A stretch of 21,645 nucleotides of DNA from positions 1-21,645 of the IMG/VR virus record IMGVR_UViG_3300032117_002412; one strand, written 5' to 3'. Below, piece after piece: positions 14,563 to 21,645 of this stretch; the stretch's first letter is position 1; the number at the start of each line of letters is the position of its first letter. The translations under genes and the position numbers were made by a program. The notes beneath the pieces were generated by a model. That model searched no databases. It worked only from the letters and a program-made list of their open reading frames with translations, and was not told the DNA's origin. This DNA comes from a virus.

Positions 14563-15537
14563 ATGAAGCTGCTGTTTGTTGTGCATAGATACTATCCATT
14601 CCCCGGCGGAAGCGAGTATTACGTCCAAGCCATGGCGGAGGAGGCCAAGAGGCGAGGTCATGAGGTGGCCGTGTTGGCGGGAGAACACCAAGGGGATCAG
14701 AACGGGGTGCGGGTCACCAGCGACGGCAACGTGTTGATGCTTAAATGGGATCTGATCATAGTGCACGGCGGGGATGTCGGCGTGCAGGATTTCGTGCTAT
14801 CCAACGCCAAGAACATACCAAATCCCATGCTATACATGCTGATACTGCCCAGCAACAGCCCCGTGTGCGTGCAGGCGCTGTCGGACTGCTCGTTCATAGG
14901 ATGGAGCACGTTTGACGACATCAATCACATACGCAAGCACAACGTCTCTGACAAGGCGGTCAGGGTTAGGCACGGCATAAAGCATCACGACAGCATAGGC
15001 AAGCCCGGATTCAAGGCCAAGCACGGCATAGAGGGCCGCATGTTCCTGAGCTGCGGGGGATACTGGCCTAACAAGAGGATGAGGGAGCTGGCTGATCTGT
15101 TCATCAAGGCGGATATCGATGATGCCGTGTTGGTCACCACGGGATATGACAACAGGATGCAGCTGATGCCCAATCCGGTGCCCGGAAAGGTCATACCTCT
15201 GCTGATAGATGACAAGGCGGAGGTGCTAAGCGCCATAAGCGAGGCTGACTGCTACGTCATGCACAGCAGCCAGGAGGGATTCGGACTGGTGCTGCTGGAG
15301 AGCATGCTGAACCGCACGCCTTGGATATCCAAGCACATGGCCGGTGCCGCGCTGCTGAAGGGATATGGCCAAACCTATAGCAGGGACGAGGAGCTGATCA
15401 GGATGCTGAGAGAGTTCGACCCTGACGGGTTTGATCTCGACAAGGCCGAGGACCATGTCATGACCAACCACCTGATATCGAACACCGTCGATGACATCGA
15501 ATCCGCCGCCAGGCAGGCCATAAATATGAGATCATAA
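14563..15537 (+). CDS. Glycosyltransferase family 4-like (GT-B)
   Basis: The 324-aa protein starts MKLLFVVHRYYPFPGGSEYY, the N-terminal motif of GT4 enzymes. In the C-terminal half it has FLSCGGYWPNKRM and the E-x7-E motif EGFGLVLLE (E238 to E246), which binds the sugar nucleotide. It would transfer a sugar with retention, but the donor is not predictable. The ATG at 14563 begins 1 nt after the previous stop; an in-frame GTG at 14554 overlaps the upstream gene and is less likely. It is the fourth glycosyltransferase in the run. A late promoter for the next gene lies inside its last codons. Confidence 0.88.
   Translation: MKLLFVVHRYYPFPGGSEYYVQAMAEEAKRRGHEVAVLAGEHQGDQNGVRVTSDGNVLMLKWDLIIVHGGDVGVQDFVLSNAKNIPNPMLYMLILPSNSPVCVQALSDCSFIGWSTFDDINHIRKHNVSDKAVRVRHGIKHHDSIGKPGFKAKHGIEGRMFLSCGGYWPNKRMRELADLFIKADIDDAVLVTTGYDNRMQLMPNPVPGKVIPLLIDDKAEVLSAISEADCYVMHSSQEGFGLVLLESMLNRTPWISKHMAGAALLKGYGQTYSRDEELIRMLREFDPDGFDLDKAEDHVMTNHLISNTVDDIESAARQAINMRS
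15519..15526 (+). promoter_or_regulatory. T4-type late promoter CATAAATA
   Basis: CCATAAATATGAGAT (15518-15532) differs by one base from the strings at 10784 and 21195. It overlaps the end of the GT4 gene. Predicted initiation is near 15532, with a 22-nt leader before the ATG at 15554. Confidence 0.75.
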
Positions 15538-15553
15538 CCACAGGATCTCACTC

Positions 15554-16345
15554 ATGCGCATGCACGAAATCACCGCAAAGCGGATGGTCACTGAAGGTGG
15601 CAACGCCTTCAAGGACAGCCAAGGCAACACCCTAACCCAGAGGATAGGCAAGTCAGACATAGCTCCCACCATCAGATGGTTGGAGCACATCACCAACCTA
15701 CCGTTGATCAACAACACCCTGGGTTCGGTTGGCAAGAGGGAATCCAGCGGCGATCTTGACATAGCCGTCGACGAGAAGGTCATCAGCAAGGATGAATTGG
15801 TCAGCAAGCTGTCATCATGGGCCAGCACACAGGGCGGCGATCCCAAGGATTGGGTCAGGAAGAGCGGCATATCCGTGCACTTCAAGACCCCGATAAAGGG
15901 AGATCCCGCCAACGGTTACGTCCAGACAGATTTCATGTTTGGTGACGACGTTGAACACATGAAGTTTGGTTTGCATGCGGCGGGAGATGCCAGCAGATTC
16001 AGCGGCGCTGATCGCAACCTGCTGATGAGCAGCTTGGCCAAGAGCCTACCAGGGGACATCAAGTACAGCTGGCAGAAGGGTCTCATCAAGCGCAGCACCA
16101 GCGAACCCATATCCAAGGATCCGAACGTGATAGCCAGCGTGCTGCTGGGCAAGGGCCACGTGCGAGATGATCTAGACAGCGTGGAAACCATCATGTCAGC
16201 GATAGGGGGAGATGCGAGCAGGATGTCTCAGCTGAAGGCGCTGGCATCAAATCTCAGGGATTCAACCGGTAAGAAGCCAGGCGAGGCCAAGGCAGATGCC
16301 GAGGAAGCTGATAGGATAGACAGGGCTCTGTCCTCTGTTGGTTAG
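15554..16345 (+). CDS. Nucleotidyltransferase-fold phage protein, possibly packaged in the capsid
   Basis: This 263-aa protein contains LGSVGKRESSGDLDIAVDE near 56-74, the GS...DxD motif of the polymerase-beta nucleotidyltransferase fold. It continues with SGISVHFKTPI and YVQTDFMFGDD, where the D in QTDFMF could be the third metal ligand. Similar proteins are found without assigned function in large phages. The N-terminus MRMHEITAKRMVTE is like the T4 capsid-targeting peptide, ending in a V-x-E that could be cut by a prohead protease. AGGAT lies 7 nt before the ATG. The C-terminus is a charged helix rich in Ala, Asp and Glu. Its TAG overlaps the opposing gene's TAA in a TTAG. Confidence 0.75.
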   Translation: MRMHEITAKRMVTEGGNAFKDSQGNTLTQRIGKSDIAPTIRWLEHITNLPLINNTLGSVGKRESSGDLDIAVDEKVISKDELVSKLSSWASTQGGDPKDWVRKSGISVHFKTPIKGDPANGYVQTDFMFGDDVEHMKFGLHAAGDASRFSGADRNLLMSSLAKSLPGDIKYSWQKGLIKRSTSEPISKDPNVIASVLLGKGHVRDDLDSVETIMSAIGGDASRMSQLKALASNLRDSTGKKPGEAKADAEEADRIDRALSSVG

Positions 16346-17937
16346 GCTTTCTTCTCGCGCCCAAGCGCCACGACATCAGGCACATCAACGTCCCTGACAT
16401 CCCGCTCACCGGATTTGGTTATCTTACCAACCGATAGCTCCTTGGCCTTCACGGCGGCGCGCCGTGCACGCCTCTCTTGGCTATCGGTGAAACTGACCTT
16501 CAGGCTCTCATCCGGATCGTCGATCATCTTGGCACCGGTGCCTATCTTGAATCCCAACCTGCCTTTGATCTCGGTGGCGCTGAACGACTTGCCGCTGTAG
16601 AACTTTATATCACCGACGAACCTCGGCGGCCACACCAGCTCAAATCCCTTGCACAGCAGATCCTCCCCCTTTACCACGGCGTGGAAATACATCTGCACCA
16701 CGTTGGCATGGTTGAGCACCTGCTTGACGATGTCCGTGAAATCCTCATCATTGAGCTTGTCCGTCAGCGCCCTGGCGACCGATGCCAGCGCATGCTTGGC
16801 GGGATCGTACATGGGGTGGTTGCTGTTGGCTGCATAGTTGCCCATGAGATCGCTTATGGCGGGCGTTGGTTCAAACCTACCTTTATCGGACATCGATAGG
16901 CCGGATTTGATCCCTGCGGCGTCGCCGGAATCTATGATCCCCTCGCTGGTTGCCACGTCAAGAACGCCGTCTATCGCGCTCTTGGTCATTATGGTTTTGA
17001 CTATGTCCCTGAACCTGGATGCCTTGCTGTCATCCCAGAAACCCTCCGGGAAATCATCAGCGTTCTTGTTCATGGCATCGTTGAGGCCCTTGAGGCTGGC
17101 CGCCGCACCGCCGGTCTTGGCCTTGGTGCTTATCATGATCTCATAGGGTTTGACCACCAATGAGCTGTCAAACAGTGCCTCAGCCGGATTGGTGTTGTAG
17201 ACGATCTTGGCTGAACCAATGCTCTGACCCCTGGTCATCACGTCCTGTATCTCCTCCAGGCTGCTGCTGGACTCAAACTGCCCGGTCATCATGGCTATCG
17301 GGCTGGCCCATTCGCCCAGATACTTCTGATGCAGCTTGGCGTTGGCCGCACCTCCTCTGATGACATATCCATCCCCCTTGCCGCTGATCAATGCACGGAG
17401 GTAATCCTGCATCTGATCAACCGCAGCATCTCCTGCCGTGGGCCTGGCTGCATCCAACAGCGTTGGTACCTGGTTGGCGTTGAGAGGAGAGGATGACCTC
17501 ACGATCTCAGCCGGCTTAAGGCCGGATCGCTCGCTGGTGCTCACATCCCTGTTCATCACATATCCGCCATGGTTAGGTATGACGTTGGCTGGTATGTTGA
17601 TCAGCTTGCCCTCCATCCTATTGAGGTCCTTGGTGAACAGCACGTAATGCTCCGGACCTCGCCGGGTATCCATGTTGACAACCATGGCCGATGCCATGCT
17701 GCGTATCGGCGTGTTTATCTCGTATACCTTGCCGTCAGCATTGGCCTTCCATTCCTTGAACGCCGACATCATGCCATCAAATGAATCGTAGGCGGCACCC
17801 GATTTCGGCAGCAGCGTGAGACCTTTGAAGGTTGCCACGTCTGAACGGTCGGTTGGATCGACATACTCGTCGCCGGATCTGCGTGCCACGAATCCACGGC
17901 TCTCATACAGATGCGGGGAAAGATCATGTAATCTCAT
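16342..17937 (-). CDS. Large phage protein of unknown function, candidate internal head protein
   Basis: The 531-aa protein begins MRLHDLSPHLYESRGF. Residues 10-12 (LYE) form an (L/I)-x-E site like those cut by the T4 prohead protease. The rest is soluble, mixed alpha/beta, with segments such as GDGYVIRGGAANAKLHQKYLGEW, KIVYNTNPAEALF and ELVWPPRFVGDIKFYSGKSF. The last ~60 residues are strongly basic and acidic (QERRARRAAVKAKEL). No known enzyme motif was recognised. GAGAG lies 7 nt before the ATG, and the 98-aa gene ends 9 nt upstream, so the two share the late promoter at 18272. It converges on the nucleotidyltransferase-fold gene. Confidence 0.75.
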   Translation of the reverse strand: MRLHDLSPHLYESRGFVARRSGDEYVDPTDRSDVATFKGLTLLPKSGAAYDSFDGMMSAFKEWKANADGKVYEINTPIRSMASAMVVNMDTRRGPEHYVLFTKDLNRMEGKLINIPANVIPNHGGYVMNRDVSTSERSGLKPAEIVRSSSPLNANQVPTLLDAARPTAGDAAVDQMQDYLRALISGKGDGYVIRGGAANAKLHQKYLGEWASPIAMMTGQFESSSSLEEIQDVMTRGQSIGSAKIVYNTNPAEALFDSSLVVKPYEIMISTKAKTGGAAASLKGLNDAMNKNADDFPEGFWDDSKASRFRDIVKTIMTKSAIDGVLDVATSEGIIDSGDAAGIKSGLSMSDKGRFEPTPAISDLMGNYAANSNHPMYDPAKHALASVARALTDKLNDEDFTDIVKQVLNHANVVQMYFHAVVKGEDLLCKGFELVWPPRFVGDIKFYSGKSFSATEIKGRLGFKIGTGAKMIDDPDESLKVSFTDSQERRARRAAVKAKELSVGKITKSGERDVRDVDVPDVVALGREKKA

Positions 17938-17946
17938 CTAATGCTC

Positions 17947-18243
17947 TCAGAAGTTGAACGGTATGACCGTTGGCACGGCTTGGCTCTGCGTCAGCAGGTC
18001 TGCTTCGACGGCGTTCTCATCGACCTGGGAGAACACCCAGTTCTGAACGGTATTCTGATCGAGCTGATCGAAAGGTAGGAAGCTGTTGGGATCCGGCGGA
18101 GGTGCTGGCACCAAACCGCTGTCCTTGTAATTGTTGCCAACGTCGTCGTAGCCAACGCACTGCCAATTGACCCCGGTGACGATGCTGCCGAGCGTTGTAT
18201 CGTTGGTAACGACAGCCGGGCCAAATATCCATTGGTAATTCAT
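17947..18243 (-). CDS. Small phage protein, 98 aa, probably virion-associated
   Basis: The sequence begins MNYQWIFGPAVVTND and includes VNWQCVGYDDVGNNYKDS, a Pro-rich PAPPPDP linker and QNWVFSQVDENAVEADL near the end. This pattern is seen in small proteins encoded among structural genes of aquatic T4-like phages; the function is unknown to me. GAGGAT precedes the ATG by 7 nt, and another ATG 5 nt upstream is out of frame. A late promoter gives a 23-nt leader, so the protein is made late, together with the 531-aa product. Confidence 0.7.
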   Translation of the reverse strand: MNYQWIFGPAVVTNDTTLGSIVTGVNWQCVGYDDVGNNYKDSGLVPAPPPDPNSFLPFDQLDQNTVQNWVFSQVDENAVEADLLTQSQAVPTVIPFNF

Positions 18244-18271
18244 CTCATGATCCTCACATAGATTGCATGTG

Positions 18272-18279
18272 TATTTATC
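18272..18279 (-). promoter_or_regulatory. T4-type late promoter GATAAATA overlapping a stop codon
   Basis: On the minus strand GATAAATAC includes the TAA stop (18277-18275) of the upstream glycosyltransferase gene. Predicted initiation is near 18266, before the ATG at 18243. It matches the sheath promoter box exactly over eight bases. Confidence 0.75.
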
Positions 18280-19042
18280 TACCCCTAGCAGCTAGGCTGC
18301 GACGGTGAAGATCCAACATCCTGCGTATCTCGTCGGTCATGTCATGGCTGGCATCGAGGTAGCCCTGCCACCTGCTGATCCATTCATCGCGCGACCATCT
18401 GTGCTGTTGACCCATCTGCCTCTGCAGATCGTGCTCGCTGATCCTCGTGCCTATCTGCAGCTTCCTAGCCACGGCGTCCTCGTTCATCGGAGCGAACCCA
18501 TGCCAGAATATAACCAGATCCTCCGTGGTCCATCGCTCGAAATGCCTGCCGTTGGGATACCAAACCACATGGTTGTGTGCGCTGCGGCACTTCCTGAAGC
18601 TGCTGTCTATGCTGTAGCTGACCCCGATGCTGCACTGCTCTATGAGATCCCTGTGTGGATCATATGCCCTGTCCAGCTGTTCATCAACGGGTACGCTGCA
18701 CGGTATGATGATCTGCTGCGGCACATCATCCTCCATGGCATCCAACAGGCCGTAATCGCCGTATAGGAATTCGGTGACGTTGAGGCAGATCCTGGCACCG
18801 GTGAGGGTGCGTTCGTGGTCAACCACCTCCGAATCTATGTGCTCTATGGGGCCAAACTCGGGGTTCCGGCTGTCGACTATCCGCCATGTGGGGCACATCT
18901 CGCGTATGATGTCACAGCTGCGATCGGTGCTGGCGTAGTTGATCATGATGCCATGGTCAAATATCATACCGTGATGCCTCAGCCACCAAGGCAGGAGGTA
19001 TTCCTCGTTGTAGAAATGGCATATCACGGTCTTGGTGGTCAT
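18275..19042 (-). CDS. Glycosyltransferase, GT2/GT92-like
   Basis: The 255-aa protein begins TVICHFYNEEYLLPWWLRHH followed by FDHGIMINYASTDRS (to residue 42). This is the N-terminal sugar-nucleotide fold of Glyco_tranf_2_4/GT92-like enzymes that act on surface glycans. A MEDDVPQQII segment in mid-protein may supply the acidic metal ligands; no canonical DxD is obvious. The C-terminal part is rich in Arg, His and Trp. The start overlaps the last base of the methyltransferase gene (19042), which indicates coupling. It belongs to the second sugar block with a C-methyltransferase and an epimerase. Confidence 0.82.
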   Translation of the reverse strand: MTTKTVICHFYNEEYLLPWWLRHHGMIFDHGIMINYASTDRSCDIIREMCPTWRIVDSRNPEFGPIEHIDSEVVDHERTLTGARICLNVTEFLYGDYGLLDAMEDDVPQQIIIPCSVPVDEQLDRAYDPHRDLIEQCSIGVSYSIDSSFRKCRSAHNHVVWYPNGRHFERWTTEDLVIFWHGFAPMNEDAVARKLQIGTRISEHDLQRQMGQQHRWSRDEWISRWQGYLDASHDMTDEIRRMLDLHRRSLAARGR

Positions 19043-20238
19043 CAGCGCAGCTCCACGGTGGGGAAGTATCTCAGGAATAGATCTCGGTCAACAGATCTCA
19101 CCGATTTGATCCTACCTCGTATCTCGTCAAAGAAGTTCCATGCCAGCGGCACGAACATCACCGGATCGTCAACGCTGATCTCAGCCAGGGCATCTATTCC
19201 CACTATCGGTGTCATGTTGCCAGGGGCCAGCAGGCCCTGCTTCAGGGGATTGTCATCCACCATCATATCCAAGCGTTCACCGATGCTGTTTAGCAGGGTC
19301 ATGCCTTTCGCCGCCGCACCATATCCCACCAATCTAACCCCTTGATCACGCATCTCATTTAACATGAATTTAACCTGATGCTGTATGTCCTTGCACCTAT
19401 CAGAGTATCGCTGATACGTGGCCGCATCATGCAATCCGCTGGCCCTCTCCAATGCGAGGAGATTCATGACCCTCTCTGGTTGAGAATCCACCTTGCCGAT
19501 CACGAATATCCAGCTCACCCCATGTATGGGGGATTTGATGGCATCGATCAGATGCAGGCCGCTGCGCCTAACCAGCTCGCGCATGCTGTTGAGGGAGAAG
19601 AAGCTGATGTGCTCATGGTATATGGTGTCAAACTCATTGTTCAGCACCATGTTGGCTTGGCTGGTCTGTATGAACAGCAGGCTACCGTCGTGCATGACGG
19701 AGGCGCAATCCATCAGCAGCTGATGTGGATCAGCCGTGTGTGCGACCACGTTCTGTGCCACCACCACATCGAAGCTATCTCGGGATAGCCTGCTGACGCT
19801 GTTGGCGTTGAAGAAGTCACACACCACCTCATGCCTCTCTCGGCTCTGAGGTGCGAGGTTCTCGGCTGGGTCAACCCCATACGTCGCGAACCCCATGTCA
19901 GCGAAGCTGTTGAGCTGGCTGCCGTCGTTGCAGGCTATCTCCAACACCGTGGCAGCGGATGTCATCTCCTCCCTGACGAACCTCGCGAACCAATCGAAGT
20001 GATCACGCAGAGTCTTGCTGGTGCCGCTGACGTATAGGTATTCCCTGAACAGCAAAGCGGGATCGACAGCCGTGCTCAGCTGCAGGTGCCAGCATCCCCG
20101 GCATAGGTTCAGCGCCAATGGGTAAGGTTTGGTGTGCTGCCGTAGGTTGTTGGCCAACGGCTGCTCCATGAGATCCAACACCTGCGTCAGATCATCATCA
20201 CCGCATGCCACGCATCTGATCAATCGAGAATGGCTCAT
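19042..20238 (-). CDS. Sugar C-methyltransferase, SAM-dependent
   Basis: The 398-aa protein shows three parts of the TylC3/NovU/TcaB9 family. The N-terminal zinc site has C9-x2-C12 and C46-x2-C49. A central SAM-binding domain has VLEIACNDGSQL (98-109) and YGVDPAENL. The C-terminal domain has VRLVGYGAAAKG. The family catalytic segment is present as YHEHISFFS (Y207, H208, E209, H210). Such enzymes add a methyl branch to a carbon of a keto nucleotide-sugar. The ATG at 20238 places the zinc site near the N-terminus as in the family; a longer frame to 20298 would overlap the epimerase further. It overlaps the epimerase by 41 bp and the glycosyltransferase by one base, so the three form one operon. 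Confidence 0.88.
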   Translation of the reverse strand: MSHSRLIRCVACGDDDLTQVLDLMEQPLANNLRQHTKPYPLALNLCRGCWHLQLSTAVDPALLFREYLYVSGTSKTLRDHFDWFARFVREEMTSAATVLEIACNDGSQLNSFADMGFATYGVDPAENLAPQSRERHEVVCDFFNANSVSRLSRDSFDVVVAQNVVAHTADPHQLLMDCASVMHDGSLLFIQTSQANMVLNNEFDTIYHEHISFFSLNSMRELVRRSGLHLIDAIKSPIHGVSWIFVIGKVDSQPERVMNLLALERASGLHDAATYQRYSDRCKDIQHQVKFMLNEMRDQGVRLVGYGAAAKGMTLLNSIGERLDMMVDDNPLKQGLLAPGNMTPIVGIDALAEISVDDPVMFVPLAWNFFDEIRGRIKSVRSVDRDLFLRYFPTVELR

Positions 20239-21142
20239 ATCTATACAGATCTCCGAAATCATCGCGCCTGCACACGGCGACGCCTCCGATGTTAGCATAC
20301 GTGTTCTCCATGAGATTCACTAGATTTACCTTGGGCCTCCACCCGTAATCGCGCCATAGGCTGCCTATGTTGATGGTGAAATCGTATGCGTTGGGAGTGC
20401 GAGGTCTCAGATCGTATGCCATCCCCGTTATGTCACGTATGCCGTCGGCTATGCCGCCCATGGTGCTGTCAAAGCTCTTGACGTTGTATATGCCGCTGTG
20501 CCACACCGCAGACCTCGCCACGTGCATGATGGCACCAACGGCATCGTCCACCGACAGCCAGCTGCGATGTATGTGCTCGTTGCTGAGGTTGAATCCGCCC
20601 TGCCTGTGCGCATCCAGCATCATGTTGTTTATGGCCAGATCGGTCCTGGTGTTGGGGCTGGTGCCACACACGGTGCCAAACCTCAGTCCAACTATGCGCT
20701 TGCCGGCCCGCATGTGGCTCTTGGCTATGTCATCGGCTATCTGCTTGGTGGCATCGTAGCTGTTGAGCATCTGATAGCTCTCGTCATCCTCCCTGGCATC
20801 AAGCTTGCCTGATCCGTAGACGCTGGCGCTGCTGGCGTATATGAGGCGTTGGTCCGGACCCAGCATGTTCATGATACGCTCGAGGTTCACCACGTTGTTG
20901 TACGTGGCACCCCTGGCATCGATCTTGGCCAATGGCACGCTGCTGTGGGCCGCAAGGCACACGATCACATCGAATCCGGAGATGAAATCCTCGGTCAGGC
21001 TACACATGTCGACCAGCAGGCTCTTGCCGCGATTTGGACCAAACAGGCATAGGTCGACCCCAACCACATGGCACTCCTCTGACATCACATCCGTCAGCAG
21101 CGAGCCTATGTAACCATTGTTGCCTATTATCAATACCCGCAT
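20198..21142 (-). CDS. NAD-dependent epimerase/dehydratase (extended SDR)
   Basis: The 314-aa protein starts MRVLIIGNNGYIG, a GxxGxxG dinucleotide loop at 7-13, with D30 after strand 2 (VVGVDL) favouring NAD. YASSASVYG (102-110) and SYDATKQ (Y129, K133) supply the Ser and YxxxK of the active site. Members act on nucleotide-sugars as 4-epimerases, dehydratases or reductases. Together with the downstream C-methyltransferase this suggests synthesis of a modified sugar. The start at 21142 is set by the Rossmann strand; the frame is open to 21193 but there it would overlap the promoter. A weak GGTGG precedes the ATG. Confidence 0.88.
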   Translation of the reverse strand: MRVLIIGNNGYIGSLLTDVMSEECHVVGVDLCLFGPNRGKSLLVDMCSLTEDFISGFDVIVCLAAHSSVPLAKIDARGATYNNVVNLERIMNMLGPDQRLIYASSASVYGSGKLDAREDDESYQMLNSYDATKQIADDIAKSHMRAGKRIVGLRFGTVCGTSPNTRTDLAINNMMLDAHRQGGFNLSNEHIHRSWLSVDDAVGAIMHVARSAVWHSGIYNVKSFDSTMGGIADGIRDITGMAYDLRPRTPNAYDFTINIGSLWRDYGWRPKVNLVNLMENTYANIGGVAVCRRDDFGDLYRYEPFSIDQMRGMR

Positions 21143-21164
21143 GATCCACCACCGTTTGCCACGA

Positions 21165-21172
21165 TATTTAAG
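21165..21172 (-). promoter_or_regulatory. Degenerate late promoter CTTAAATA for the sugar operon
   Basis: On the minus strand CTTAAATATC keeps the TAAATA core (6/8). Predicted initiation near 21159 leaves a 17-nt leader before the epimerase ATG. It is divergent from the stronger late promoter at 21196. Confidence 0.45.
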
Positions 21173-21195
21173 CATGCTTGACGCAACATCCACAC

Positions 21196-21203
21196 CATAA
21201 ATA
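21196..21203 (+). promoter_or_regulatory. T4-type late promoter CATAAATA
   Basis: It lies within ACCATAAATATCAGAT (21194-21209), identical over 16 bases to 10783-10798. Predicted initiation is near 21209, with a 26-nt leader before the ATG at 21235. Confidence 0.75.
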
Positions 21204-21234
21204 TCAGATAGGTGTTAAACACGGCGGCAGGCAC

Positions 21235-21645
21235 ATGAGAGCGACGGAATTCATATCTGAATCGATAGACATCACACAGCATGTCACCGGGCACCATCAC
21301 GGGCAAACGGATGTGAGGCTCGAGGCTAGGACCGACAGGGGATTGTCTGGCTACCTCGACTACTCCGTGCTGCACGGGCAACCACAGATAATGATGATAC
21401 ATGCCATGCACAGGCGCGAGGGTGTGGGGTCAGCATTGGTCAAGCATCTCCAGGGTCTATATCCAACCACCGAGATAGATTGGGGTTCCCTAACACCCGA
21501 GGGCTCACAGCTGTACAAATCCGTGGAATTCGAGGAGATACCAAACCCGCGTGTGATACGTGACATGAGGAAGCTTGAACAGCTGAAGCAGAAGGAGGCT
21601 GGTTACAGGGCGCTCGCCGATGAATGGGAGAGATCTGAAAAGACT
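21235..21645 (+). CDS. GNAT-like protein, candidate capsid-packaged, 3' end beyond window
   Basis: The frame is open for 137 codons to the window edge. The N-terminus MRATEFISES resembles the T4 capsid-targeting peptide MKTYQEFIAEA, with I-S-E as a possible prohead-protease site. The body has GYLDYSVLHGQPQIMMIHAMHRREGVGSALVKHL, in pieces a GNAT-type strand followed by the acyl-CoA loop RREGVGSALV near 58-67. DWGSLTPEGSQLYKSVEF then resembles the fourth motif of acetyltransferases. The C-terminus seen so far is a charged helix. It has a late promoter. Whether it is an active acetyltransferase cannot be judged from the fragment. Confidence 0.7.
   Translation, partial: MRATEFISESIDITQHVTGHHHGQTDVRLEARTDRGLSGYLDYSVLHGQPQIMMIHAMHRREGVGSALVKHLQGLYPTTEIDWGSLTPEGSQLYKSVEFEEIPNPRVIRDMRKLEQLKQKEAGYRALADEWERSEKT

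Noticed and set aside
16477-16899. 140-codon plus-strand frame
   Set aside because: It lies inside the 531-aa minus gene; no ribosome site or recognisable motif.
20239-20298. Longer N-terminus for the sugar C-methyltransferase
   Set aside because: It would increase the overlap with the epimerase to about 100 bp and adds residues before the zinc site not typical of the family. The ATG at 20262 cannot be fully excluded.
21143-21193. Longer N-terminus for the epimerase
   Set aside because: The Rossmann strand and GxxGxxG loop begin right after the ATG at 21142, and the extra region contains the likely late promoter.

Overview
The window reads as part of the genome of a large T4-like contractile-tailed phage (myovirus), of the kind found in aquatic T4-like relatives. 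Three things support this. There are virion genes recognisable by similarity to T4: tail sheath gp18, neck protein gp13, tail completion protein gp15 and dNMP kinase gp1. There is a repeated T4-type late promoter motif (N)ATAAATA in front of virion and accessory genes. Genes are packed tightly, with overlapping stop and start codons. No host chromosomal gene, integrase, tRNA or CRISPR array was seen. The host cannot be named from the sequence.

Layout. 1-3001 (-) is an oversized tail sheath gene that runs off the left edge. 3126-4305 (+) holds a dNMP kinase under a sigma70-like promoter and an unidentified gene. 4333-5141 is an AT-rich HNH homing-endonuclease cassette inserted at the 3' end of the neck gene gp13 (5118-5873, -). 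The last eight codons of gp13 are present twice, once at each end of the cassette. 5954-7226 (-) holds a 346-aa conserved unknown and a 47-aa small protein, each with a TTGACA-N16 promoter; an intrinsic terminator follows the 346-aa gene. 7341-10781 (+) is a late virion operon: a structural protein, a GH19 lysozyme and a gp15 with a long C-terminal extension. 10797-15537 (+) holds a CCA-adding/poly(A)-polymerase head-domain protein followed by four consecutive glycosyltransferase genes. 15554-16345 (+) is a nucleotidyltransferase-fold protein that converges on 16342-18243 (-), a 531-aa unknown and a 98-aa small protein. 18275-21142 (-) is a second sugar block: a glycosyltransferase, a sugar C-methyltransferase and an NAD-dependent epimerase/dehydratase. 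21235 to the right edge (+) begins a GNAT-like protein.

How the genes fit together. Virion genes and the sugar genes appear to share late expression. This suggests the five glycosyltransferases, the C-methyltransferase and the epimerase make a branched or methylated glycan late in infection, placed either on the virion or on the host surface; the target is inferred, not shown. The genes at 3126 and 5954-7226 have host-type promoters and are probably early. Three proteins (at 15554, 16342-17937 and 21235) have N-termini resembling the T4 capsid-targeting peptide with an (L/I/V)-x-E cleavage site, so they may be packaged in the head and injected with the DNA.
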